A stretch of 64,000 nucleotides of DNA from Sphingomicrobium aestuariivivum (GTDB taxonomy: Bacteria; Pseudomonadota; Alphaproteobacteria; Sphingomonadales; Sphingomonadaceae): NCBI RefSeq assembly GCF_024721585.1, contig NZ_CP102629.1:1-64000 (forward strand). Direction: 5' to 3'. Below, in pieces: positions 38,929 to 46,681 of the stretch (positions are counted from its first letter, which is position 1; each line of letters begins with the position of its first letter). A model generated the notes under the pieces. It was given only the letters and a program-made list of their open reading frames with translations, was not told the origin of the DNA and did no database searches. Made by a program: the position numbers and the translations under genes.

Positions 38929-41229
38929 TCAGGCGACGCGGCGCTTCTTTTCGCGGTCGAGGCGGCGGCGCATCTCGCCGAGCGTCATCGGCCGGCCGAT
39001 GGCGAAGCCCTGCGCGAGGTCGCAGTCGAGCATGGCAAGCTGTTCAAGCACCTGCCGGTCCTCGACACCCTCGGCGACCACCTTGCGGTCAAGCGAATGG
39101 GCGAGCGCGATGGTCGACTGCACCATGATCAGGTCGGAGCGGTTGTCGCGCATCGAGCGCACGAAGCTCTGGTCGATCTTGATCTCGGCGGCCGGCACCT
39201 TCTTGAGATAGTCGAGCGTCGACAGGCCGGTGCCATAGTCGTCGATCGAGATCTTCACACCGATGGCGCGCAGTTGTTCGAGCAGCTCGATATCGGCGCC
39301 CGAGCCCGCGAGCGCGGCTGTTTCGGTCAGCTCCAGCGTCAGCGCCTCGGCGGGCAGGTCGTGGCGGTCGAGCATCGACAGCACCGCGCCGACGAGGCGG
39401 TGGTTGGTGAGCATGCGCGCCGACAGGTTCACCGCGATCGAGAAGTCGGGGTCGAGCTTGCGCAGCTCGAGCACGGCCTTGCCCGCCTCGTCGAGGACGA
39501 AATGGGTGAGCTTGGAGATGCGGTCGTTATTCTCCGCCGCGGCGATGAATTCGACGGGACTGATGGGGCCCTTCTCGGGGTGGGTCCAGCGCGCCAGCGC
39601 CTCGGCGCTGACGATCCGCTTGGTCTTGAGGTCCTGTTTGGGCTGGAGCGCGATCCACACCTCGCCCTTGTCGATGGCCTCGTCGAGCTGGCTGAGGAGC
39701 GAGAGCTTCCATGGCACATCCTCGAGGCGGGCGGGATCGTGATACTTCCACTTGATCGCCTCGTTCTCGGCCTCGTCGGCGGCGACCAGCGCGCTGCCGA
39801 GGCGGCTCGCGGTGGTGCGGCCCGAGCCCATCTCGACGCCGAAGCTGATGGCAATGTCATAGGGCTGGTGGTCGATCCGCACGGGCGTGCGGAAGAGGGC
39901 GTGCAAGGCTTCGAGATGATGCGAGATGGCGATGTCGCCATCGACGAACCAGGCAAAGATGCCCTCGTCGCCCTGATACAGCTTGAAGCCGTCCTGCCGG
40001 CCGAGCGCGAGACGCGCGACGATCTGTTCGACGAGGCGCTTCTCGCCCTCGGCATTCAGCGTCGAGGCGATCTCGGCATAATTGTGCACCTTGGCGGCGA
40101 TCAGCGGCTTGGACTTGCCCGCCTTGTCGGCGCGCAGCGCGGCGAGGTTGGGCAGGTCGGTGAGATTGTTCACGAAACCACGGTTCTTATAGAAGCGGTA
40201 GAGCAGGATGCTGCCCGCGATTACCAGCATGAGGAGGCCGGGCATGATGTCGAAGAAGACGCGGCGTGTCTCGAGCAGGAAGGCGACGCCGGGCAGGGCG
40301 ATGACACCGCTGCCAAGAGCGATGAAACGATAGCGCGTGCGCGGGTGGAAGCAGGCGATGCCAAGCAGGATGGCTGCGATCACGAGCCCAGGTAGCCAGC
40401 CGAAGTCGCTCGGCACGCCCTTGAGGAGCGTTTCCGCCGCGATGACCTGGACGAAGACACCGCCGCGCCGCCCGACGCCGGGGATAAAGACCTGGTCGCC
40501 GAGGTGGAGCGGCGTGATGCCGACGATCAGTTTCTTGCCGCGCACCGCCTCGTCGGCAACGCGGCCCTCGATGAGGTCGATCGCACTGATGACGGGGATG
40601 CTCCCGAATTCGACCGAATAGTCGATCGGGAACAGCTTATCGACTGGCCCGTCGACGCCGGCGAGGCTGGCAGCGAAGGTGGGAACCTTGCGACCGTCGA
40701 TCTCGCTGGCCAGCGCGAGATCCCAGACGGCGGTCTGGAAGTTGAAGCGCGCGTTGATCGAACCGATCCGCGCGGCGCTGCGGAACTGGTCGTGGGGCAG
40801 GTGAAGAAGGTCGCGTTCGTCCTGCCGTTTGAAGATGCTGTTGGCCGCGAGGATCACATTGTCCGAGCCCGACAGGGCTTCGCGGAACGCCGCATCCTCT
40901 TCGGCGCTCGTGCGGCCCGCGAAGATGATGTCGAAGTAGATTTCCTTGGCACCGAGGGCATTGGCCTCGTTGACAAGACGCCCGTAATTGCCCCGCGGCC
41001 ACGGCATGGCACCGATTTCCTCGATGCTCTTCCGATCGATGGCGACGACGACGATATCGCCGCTCGCCTCGGTCGGGTGGGCGTGGTTGCGCACCGTCCG
41101 CGCGAAATCCTCGAGCGGCTGGCCGAGGCCGATGAGACCGCAGACGAGACCGAAGAACAGGGTCCAGCCGAACAGCTTGGGCGCCTTGCCCCGGCCCTGT
41201 CTTGCGCTGTCGATGGCGCGTTTCATCAT
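38929..41229 (-). CDS. CHASE2 sensor protein with degenerate GGDEF and intact EAL domain
   Basis: This 766-residue inner-membrane protein begins with a short cytoplasmic part and a TM helix (FGWTLFFGLVCGLIGLG). An extracytoplasmic CHASE2 domain follows (about 45-290), then three TM helices (about 305-375), a GGDEF-like domain whose signature is YQGDEG and so should not make c-di-GMP, and an EAL domain (about 520-760). All EAL residues are present: EALARW, NLSARM, ELTETA, DDYGTG, EIKID, AEGVED and QGFAIGRP. It probably hydrolyses c-di-GMP in response to an external signal. I chose the ATG at 41229 because AAGGGGAG lies 5 bases before it. It lies opposite to and inside the pnt operon. Confidence 0.88.
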   Translation of the reverse strand: MMKRAIDSARQGRGKAPKLFGWTLFFGLVCGLIGLGQPLEDFARTVRNHAHPTEASGDIVVVAIDRKSIEEIGAMPWPRGNYGRLVNEANALGAKEIYFDIIFAGRTSAEEDAAFREALSGSDNVILAANSIFKRQDERDLLHLPHDQFRSAARIGSINARFNFQTAVWDLALASEIDGRKVPTFAASLAGVDGPVDKLFPIDYSVEFGSIPVISAIDLIEGRVADEAVRGKKLIVGITPLHLGDQVFIPGVGRRGGVFVQVIAAETLLKGVPSDFGWLPGLVIAAILLGIACFHPRTRYRFIALGSGVIALPGVAFLLETRRVFFDIMPGLLMLVIAGSILLYRFYKNRGFVNNLTDLPNLAALRADKAGKSKPLIAAKVHNYAEIASTLNAEGEKRLVEQIVARLALGRQDGFKLYQGDEGIFAWFVDGDIAISHHLEALHALFRTPVRIDHQPYDIAISFGVEMGSGRTTASRLGSALVAADEAENEAIKWKYHDPARLEDVPWKLSLLSQLDEAIDKGEVWIALQPKQDLKTKRIVSAEALARWTHPEKGPISPVEFIAAAENNDRISKLTHFVLDEAGKAVLELRKLDPDFSIAVNLSARMLTNHRLVGAVLSMLDRHDLPAEALTLELTETAALAGSGADIELLEQLRAIGVKISIDDYGTGLSTLDYLKKVPAAEIKIDQSFVRSMRDNRSDLIMVQSTIALAHSLDRKVVAEGVEDRQVLEQLAMLDCDLAQGFAIGRPMTLGEMRRRLDREKKRRVA

Positions 41230-41294
41230 TCGGCTCCCCTTGAGGTTGCGCCTGTATAACGCGCGAAAGGTTATCAAATCGGAAACCTTGCTCC

Positions 41295-41302
41295 GGTTAA
41301 CC
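41295..41302 (+). promoter_or_regulatory. CtrA half-site-like TTAACCAT upstream of the CHASE2-EAL gene
   Basis: TTAACCAT matches the half-site described for CtrA in Caulobacter. It lies about 70 bases upstream of the EAL gene start and about 115 upstream of pntAB. There is no second TTAA at the N7 spacing, so support is weak. Confidence 0.25.
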
Positions 41303-41414
41303 ATCCGAAGTGGAGTAAACGTCCAGCGCAGGCGGGGATCGGGACGGGGCCATTACGACCCTCGACAGGCGCGCCACGCCTTGCCATGGTCGGGTCACCA
41401 ATAGGGGGAGGGCC

Positions 41415-41699
41415 ATGGACTTCATTTCCATCCTGTCGATTTTCGTGCTCGCCTGTTTCGTCGGCTATTATGTCGTCTGGTCGGTGACACCGGCCCTCCA
41501 CACGCCGCTGATGGCGGTGACCAACGCAATTTCATCGGTGATCATCGTCGGCGCGCTCATCGCCGCCGCCGCCGCGGGCAGCCCGCTCGCCAAATGGCTC
41601 GGGCTGGCCGCGGTCGTGCTCGCCAGCGTCAACATCTTTGGCGGCTTTGCCGTCACCCAGCGCATGCTGGCGATGTACAAGAAGAAGGATCGCAAGTGA
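41415..41699 (+). CDS. pntAB: NAD(P) transhydrogenase subunit alpha part 2
   Basis: This 94-residue membrane protein has three hydrophobic helices (SILSIFVLACFVGYYVVWSV, AISSVIIVGALIAAAAAG, WLGLAAVVLASVNIFGGFAV) and the tail TQRMLAMYKKK, typical of the alpha-2 subunit. It forms the proton channel together with PntB. Its stop overlaps the pntB start (ATGA). It is separated from pntAA by about 3 kb carrying two minus-strand genes. Confidence 0.92.
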   Translation: MDFISILSIFVLACFVGYYVVWSVTPALHTPLMAVTNAISSVIIVGALIAAAAAGSPLAKWLGLAAVVLASVNIFGGFAVTQRMLAMYKKKDRK

Positions 41700-43147
41700 T
41701 GATCGCGATGCTCCTTGCCGCCGGTGCGGCGGCCGCGCCCGCCTGGGTCATGCTCGCCTATCTGGTCGCTGGCGTCTGCTTCATCCTTGCCCTGCGCGGC
41801 CTGTCCTCCCCCGAGAGCAGCCGCCGCGGCAACATGTACGGCATGGCCGGCATGGCCATCGCGATGATCACCACGCTGGTCACCCACGAGATCGCCAGCC
41901 TGATCGAAATCCTCATCGCCATCGCCATCGGCGGTGCCATCGGCCTTACCGTCGCGCGGCGCATCGCCATGACCGCGATGCCGCAGCTGGTCGCGGCCTT
42001 CCACAGCCTCGTCGGCCTCGCCGCCGTGCTGGTGGCGGCCGCTGCCTTCGTCAACCCGGGCGCCTTCGGCCTGCTCGACGCGGGAGGGCAGATCCTCACC
42101 GTCAGCCGCATCGAGATGGCCTTGGGCGCGGCGATCGGCGCGATCACTTTCTCGGGGTCGGTCATCGCCTTTGCCAAATTGAACGGCTCGATGTCCGGCG
42201 CGCCCATCCTCCTGCCCGCGCGGCACGTCATCAACCTCGGCACGATCGCCGCGATCATCGTCATGACCGTGCTGTTCGCGTTGTCGGGCGCCGGCGGGGC
42301 AGGGGAGAGCCCGCTTTTCTGGATCATCCTCGTCGCCGCCTTCGCGGTCGGCTTCCTCCTGATCATCCCGATCGGCGGCGCGGACATGCCGGTGGTCGTC
42401 TCGATGCTCAACAGCTATTCGGGCTGGGCTGCCGCGGCGATGGGCTTCACGCTCGGCAATAGCGCGATGATCATCACCGGCGCGCTCGTCGGCTCCTCGG
42501 GCGCGATCCTCAGCTACATCATGTGCAAGGCGATGAACCGCAGCTTCATCAGCGTGATCGCGGGCGGGTTCGGCCAGGACAGCTCGGGCGGCGGCGACAA
42601 GGGCCCCGCCATCGACCGTCCCTACAAGTCGGGCAGCGCCGAGGATGCCGCCTTCCTCCTGAGCCAAGCCGACAAGGTCATCATCGTGCCGGGCTATGGC
42701 ATGGCGGTGGCGCAGGCCCAGCACGTCCTTCGCGAGATGAGCGACATGCTCAAGGAGAAGGGCGTCGAGGTGAAATATGCCATCCACCCCGTCGCCGGCC
42801 GCATGCCGGGGCATATGAACGTGCTGCTGGCCGAAGCCAACGTGCCCTATGACGAGGTGTTCGAGCTGGAGGACATCAACTCCGAGTTCGCGCAGGCCGA
42901 TGTCGCCTTCGTGATCGGCGCGAACGATGTCACCAACCCCGCGGCCAAGACCGACAAGTCCTCGCCGATCTACGGCATGCCCGTGCTTGACGTGGAGAAG
43001 GCACGCACCACGCTCTTCATCAAGCGCTCGATGGGCGGGGCGGGCTATGCGGGGGTGGAGAACGAGCTCTTCTTCCGCGACAACACCATGATGCTCCTGT
43101 CGGACGCCAAGAAGATGGTCGAGGAAATCGTCAAGAACCTCGACTAG
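41699..43147 (+). CDS. pntB: NAD(P) transhydrogenase subunit beta
   Basis: This 482-residue protein has about nine membrane helices and then a soluble NADP(H)-binding dIII domain from about residue 305. It has VIIVPGYGMAVAQAQ, YAIHPVAGRMPGHMNVLLAEA, FVIGANDVTNPAA and VIKRSMGGAGYAG-type segments. With PntAA and PntAB it couples hydride transfer from NADH to NADP+ to proton entry. It starts with ATG at 41699, overlapping the pntAB stop. Confidence 0.94.
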   Translation: MIAMLLAAGAAAAPAWVMLAYLVAGVCFILALRGLSSPESSRRGNMYGMAGMAIAMITTLVTHEIASLIEILIAIAIGGAIGLTVARRIAMTAMPQLVAAFHSLVGLAAVLVAAAAFVNPGAFGLLDAGGQILTVSRIEMALGAAIGAITFSGSVIAFAKLNGSMSGAPILLPARHVINLGTIAAIIVMTVLFALSGAGGAGESPLFWIILVAAFAVGFLLIIPIGGADMPVVVSMLNSYSGWAAAAMGFTLGNSAMIITGALVGSSGAILSYIMCKAMNRSFISVIAGGFGQDSSGGGDKGPAIDRPYKSGSAEDAAFLLSQADKVIIVPGYGMAVAQAQHVLREMSDMLKEKGVEVKYAIHPVAGRMPGHMNVLLAEANVPYDEVFELEDINSEFAQADVAFVIGANDVTNPAAKTDKSSPIYGMPVLDVEKARTTLFIKRSMGGAGYAGVENELFFRDNTMMLLSDAKKMVEEIVKNLD

Positions 43148-43310
43148 GCCGGCTCGGCTCGTCGCCGTGGAGGCTCGGCCTGTCGACATGGTAAAAAATG
43201 TCTTGCCGGAATCGGACGGGGCCGTGAATAAAGGTTGCCTGATCAAACGCTTACTGGGTTAAAGCCCCCAGCCGGTGCCCCGGCTGTCGGGGTCGTGGGA
43301 GGGCGCCATC

Positions 43311-44027
43311 TTGCGCAAGCTGGGCATCATTGGCGGGACGAGCTGGAACTCGACCGCGCTCTATTATCGCTACATCAACGAGGGGGTCGCGCGGGCGCTC
43401 GGCGGGCTGCATTCGGCGCCGCTCATGATCGAGAGCATCGACCTTGCCCCCTATGCCGCGCTCCAGCGGGCCGGGCGCACCGACGAGGCCGAGGCGCTGA
43501 TCGTGGCGGCGGGCGAACGGCTCGCGGCGGGCGGCGCGGAGGCGATCCTCATCGCCTCCAACACCACCAATCGCTATGGCCCCGCGGTGATCGAGGCGAC
43601 CGGATTGCCGTTGCTCCACATCGCCGACCCCACCATCGCGCGGCTCAAAGCGGATGGCCGCCGCCGCATCGCGCTGTTCGGCACGCGCCACGTGATGACC
43701 GAGTCGTTCGCGCGCGAGCGATACGAGGCGGCAGGGCTCGAGGTCATGGCGCTGCGCCCCGACTGGATCGACCAGATCGACCGCATCATCTTCGACGAGC
43801 TGGTGCAGGGGCGCGTCTCGCGCAGCAGCCAGCGCGAACTCAAGACCATGATCACCGAGCTCGATAAGCAGCGCGCCGAGGCCATCGTGCTGGGCTGCAC
43901 GGAACTCTGCCTCGCGGTCGATGCGCGCGCCAATGTCATGCCCGTCTATGACACGACGCAGCTGCACGCACAGGCAGCGGTGCAATGGCTCCTCGAAGGC
44001 GTCGAGATGCCCAGCAAGGCGGCCTAG
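43311..44027 (+). CDS. Aspartate/glutamate racemase family protein with one catalytic cysteine
   Basis: This 238-residue protein opens with LGIIGGTSWNSTALYYR, the family N terminus. The second catalytic cysteine is present in VLGCTELCL. At the first position the usual C(T)NT is replaced by ASNTT, so one of the two acid/base thiols is missing. Racemases with an altered pair act on only one substrate face or have other activities. I chose the TTG at 43311 because GGGAGG lies 8 bases before it; a GTG at 43275 in frame has no good ribosome site. Confidence 0.8.
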   Translation: MRKLGIIGGTSWNSTALYYRYINEGVARALGGLHSAPLMIESIDLAPYAALQRAGRTDEAEALIVAAGERLAAGGAEAILIASNTTNRYGPAVIEATGLPLLHIADPTIARLKADGRRRIALFGTRHVMTESFARERYEAAGLEVMALRPDWIDQIDRIIFDELVQGRVSRSSQRELKTMITELDKQRAEAIVLGCTELCLAVDARANVMPVYDTTQLHAQAAVQWLLEGVEMPSKAA

Positions 44028-44088
44028 GCAAGCGCGAAAAAATTGGGCATGACGGCTCTTGTGAACGTTCACATGAGTAGGAAGCCCC

Positions 44089-44973
44089 ATGATCCGCGCC
44101 AAGACCTGCCTCGCCATCGCCGCCGCCAGCATCGCGCTCGCCGCCTGCGATCCCGCCAACAAAGCGCCTGCCGCGCCGAGCGACGACTATCCCGCGCTCC
44201 TGTTCGAGGACGATTTCGACGCGCCCTCGCTCGACCGTACCAAGTGGAATGTCGAGGGGCCCGACTTCTGGGTCAATGACGAGCTCCAGGTCTATGTCGA
44301 CGAGCCCGGCGTGATCAGCTTCAAGGACGGGGTCGAGGGCGCCGAGGACGGTGTGCTGGTCCTCAAGCCCGAATATCGCGAGGGTGCCGAGAATAGCGAG
44401 CGCCGCAAGGCCGACTTCGTCTCGGGCCGCATCAATTCCAAGGGCCATTTCGACTTCGCCTATGGCCGCGCCGAGGCGCGCATCAAGATGACCGACCATG
44501 TCGGCGTCTGGCCTGCCTGGTGGCTGCTCGGCAACGGCCAATGGCCCGATACGGGCGAAATCGACATTCTCGAATATGTCGGCGACAAGAGCTGGATCGG
44601 CGTGGCGGTCCATGGGCCCGGCTATTCGGGCGAGGATGCGCCGGTGAAGCGCTACTATTTCGAGGATGGCGAGGATGTCACCGACTGGCAGGTCTATGCC
44701 GTCGAGTGGGAGCCGACCGAGATCCGCTTCTATGTCGATGACGCGCATTACTGGACCATCACCAAGCCCGAGATCGAGGAAATGGGGCGCTGGTCCTACG
44801 ACAATCCCAAATATCTCATCCTCAACTTCGCGGTGGGCGGTGTCTATCCGTGGAAGGTCAACGAGATCACCGAACCCTATTACGGCCTGCCGCAGGAAAC
44901 CGTCGAGGCGATCCAGCGCGGTGAGCCCTACATGTATGTCGACTGGGTCCGCGTCTGGGGCGACGACGGCTAG
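44089..44973 (+). CDS. Glycoside hydrolase family 16 lipoprotein (laminarinase-like)
   Basis: This 294-residue protein has a lipobox (IALAAC, cysteine at 20), so it is membrane-anchored outside the cytoplasm. The GH16 active site GEIDILE supplies nucleophile and acid/base glutamates near residue 160. The aromatic substrate cleft shows WPAWWLLG and WDY-like segments, and the final strand is YVDWVRVWG. The sequence resembles beta-1,3-glucanases (laminarinases) more than agarases or carrageenases. It would allow use of algal laminarin, in keeping with an aquatic organism. Confidence 0.9.
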   Translation: MIRAKTCLAIAAASIALAACDPANKAPAAPSDDYPALLFEDDFDAPSLDRTKWNVEGPDFWVNDELQVYVDEPGVISFKDGVEGAEDGVLVLKPEYREGAENSERRKADFVSGRINSKGHFDFAYGRAEARIKMTDHVGVWPAWWLLGNGQWPDTGEIDILEYVGDKSWIGVAVHGPGYSGEDAPVKRYYFEDGEDVTDWQVYAVEWEPTEIRFYVDDAHYWTITKPEIEEMGRWSYDNPKYLILNFAVGGVYPWKVNEITEPYYGLPQETVEAIQRGEPYMYVDWVRVWGDDG

Positions 44974-45041
44974 GCCGGCGATTGGCCAATCCTGCGCCCG
45001 GGCGGTAGGATAAGCCTCCCGAACCCGCGCGGAGGCTGCCG

Positions 45042-45743
45042 ATGTTGATGATGCTGCTCGTCGTCCTCGTGGTGTCGGGCGCGCTCATCATCGGCGCCGC
45101 CTGGGGCGTCTATGGCAAGCTCGGCACGCGGACCGAGAGCTTCCTTGTCGCGCTGGCGGGCGGGGCGCTGCTCGTCTCGGTCGTCAACGAAATGATCGAG
45201 CCGGCGCTCGAAACGCAGACGCCTTGGATCGCCGCGGCCTCCGTGCTGGCGGGCGCCGGGGTGTTCGTGTTTTTCGACGCCCTGCTCGACAAGGACAAGG
45301 ACAGTGACGACGGGGCAGGGCTGCTCCTGTCGATCACGCTCGACGGCGTGCCGGAAAACCTTGCGCTGGGCGTGGCGATGATCGGTGCGGGTCCCGAGGA
45401 AGTCGCCGCGCTGGCCGGTTCGATCCTCCTCTCCAACCTACCCGAGGCCGCGGGCGGTGCGAAGGAGATGGTGGCGGGCGGGCGCAAGCCGCGCAGTGTC
45501 TTCCTCTTGTGGAGCGGCACCGCGCTCCTCCTTTTCGTGGCGGCAGCGGCGGGCAACATCCTCCTCGAAGGCGTCGCGCCGGCCTGGCTGACGGCAATCC
45601 GCTGCTTTGCCGCCGGCGCAGTAATCGCCAGCCTCGCCATCGAGGTCTTCCCGCGCGCCTATCGCGAGAAATGGCACATGGTCGGCATCGCCGCCGCCCT
45701 CGGCGTGATCTTCGCCTTCATGCTCGAGGGGCTGGGCGCCTAG
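45042..45743 (+). CDS. ZIP family divalent metal transporter
   Basis: This 233-residue membrane protein has seven to eight hydrophobic segments. The transport motifs in TM4 and TM5 are ITLDGVPENLALG and SNLPEAAGGAKE, where ZIP proteins carry HxxPEG-type metal ligands; the histidines are replaced by Asp and Asn here. A charged loop KDKDSDD lies before TM4. It likely imports or exports Zn2+ or another divalent ion. The stop overlaps the convergent MarR gene by 4 bases. Confidence 0.8.
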   Translation: MLMMLLVVLVVSGALIIGAAWGVYGKLGTRTESFLVALAGGALLVSVVNEMIEPALETQTPWIAAASVLAGAGVFVFFDALLDKDKDSDDGAGLLLSITLDGVPENLALGVAMIGAGPEEVAALAGSILLSNLPEAAGGAKEMVAGGRKPRSVFLLWSGTALLLFVAAAAGNILLEGVAPAWLTAIRCFAAGAVIASLAIEVFPRAYREKWHMVGIAAALGVIFAFMLEGLGA

Positions 45744-46177
45744 GCCTGCCCGAGGATCTCGCGCAGGACGGCCTTGGCCGCGGCGAGCCGGTCGCTGCCC
45801 ACGCGCTGCGACGCTTCCTCCTCGAGCCCGCGACTGATGCGCGCCAGTTCGGCCTCGGCGGCGCGGCCCCTGTCGGTGTAGCGGATCAGCCGCGCGCGGG
45901 CGTCGGCGGGATCGGCTGTGCTTTCGAGATAGCCCGCCTTCTCGAGGTCGGCGACGAGATAGGCGATACTCTGTTTGGTGAGGCCCGAGCGCGCGGCAAG
46001 ATCGACCACCCGCGCGCCTTCCTCGCCGAGCAGCCGGAAGATCGGCGAGTGGGCAGGGCGGATGTCGGGGTGACCCGCCTCGGCGATCGCGCGATAGGTC
46101 GCGTCCTGCCATTGCTGGTTCAACCGGCTCAGCAGTCGCCCGAGGCGCTCGTCCTGTCCCTGTTTCCCGCTGCTCAT
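45740..46177 (-). CDS. MarR family transcription regulator
   Basis: This 145-residue winged-helix protein has the MarR helix-turn-helix ARSGLTKQSIAYLVADLEKAGY and the wing DPADARARLIRYTDRGR. I chose the ATG at 46177 (MSSGKQGQ) because it lies behind a perfect palindrome and fits family length. It is divergent from an NTF2-like gene at 46243. The 17-bp palindrome between them is the obvious operator for both, giving autoregulation plus control of the neighbour. Confidence 0.9.
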   Translation of the reverse strand: MSSGKQGQDERLGRLLSRLNQQWQDATYRAIAEAGHPDIRPAHSPIFRLLGEEGARVVDLAARSGLTKQSIAYLVADLEKAGYLESTADPADARARLIRYTDRGRAAEAELARISRGLEEEASQRVGSDRLAAAKAVLREILGQA

Positions 46178-46194
46178 CCTGCCCTCTTGCCAAA

Positions 46195-46211
46195 AGACAG
46201 ACAGTCTGTCT
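46195..46211. promoter_or_regulatory. Perfect 17-bp palindromic operator between marR-type and NTF2-like genes
   Basis: AGACAGAC-A-GTCTGTCT is a perfect inverted repeat of 8 bases around one central A. It lies 18 bases upstream of the regulator start and 32 bases upstream of the divergent start, where a MarR dimer would bind. Confidence 0.8.
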
Positions 46212-46242
46212 ATATGCCCCTCACACAACAGGGGTCGCTGTC

Positions 46243-46641
46243 ATGGATCATGTTTCGCACAATCTCGACGTGGTCGAGCAGCATATCGCGAACGAGGCGC
46301 GTGACCCCGATGCGATCCTCGATCTCTACACCGACGATGTCGAACAGCTCTTTCCCGTGCGGGGGCTGCGCTATGTCGGCAAGCAGCTCATTGCCGACAA
46401 ATATCGTGCGACCTTCGCCTCGATGGACGAGGTCGAGCTCGAGCCGATCGAGCGGTTCGCCAGCCACAACCGCGTGTTCGACGAGATGATCGTGCGCTTC
46501 CGGCTCGTCGGCCATGGCATGGAGAATGTCCCCGCCGAGATCGGCGACCGGGTGAAGCTTCGCCTGCTCCATGTCTTCCACATGCGCGAGGGCAAGATCT
46601 CGAAAGAGATCGTCCACGAACATTATCAGGTGATGTCCTAG
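46243..46641 (+). CDS. NTF2/SnoaL-like fold protein
   Basis: This 132-residue protein has the cone-shaped NTF2 pattern: an N-terminal helix (EQHIANEARDPDAILDLYTDD), strands VRFRLVGHG and KLRLLHVFHMREGKI, and a final EHYQVMS. Family members are isomerases, hydrolases or small-molecule binding proteins. It is divergent from a MarR regulator across a perfect operator, so its expression is probably induced by the ligand of that regulator, and the protein may bind or convert the ligand (inference). Confidence 0.8.
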   Translation: MDHVSHNLDVVEQHIANEARDPDAILDLYTDDVEQLFPVRGLRYVGKQLIADKYRATFASMDEVELEPIERFASHNRVFDEMIVRFRLVGHGMENVPAEIGDRVKLRLLHVFHMREGKISKEIVHEHYQVMS

Positions 46642-46681
46642 GGGGGTCGCATCACTATCCGAAAACTCCTATCTCTAGCGC

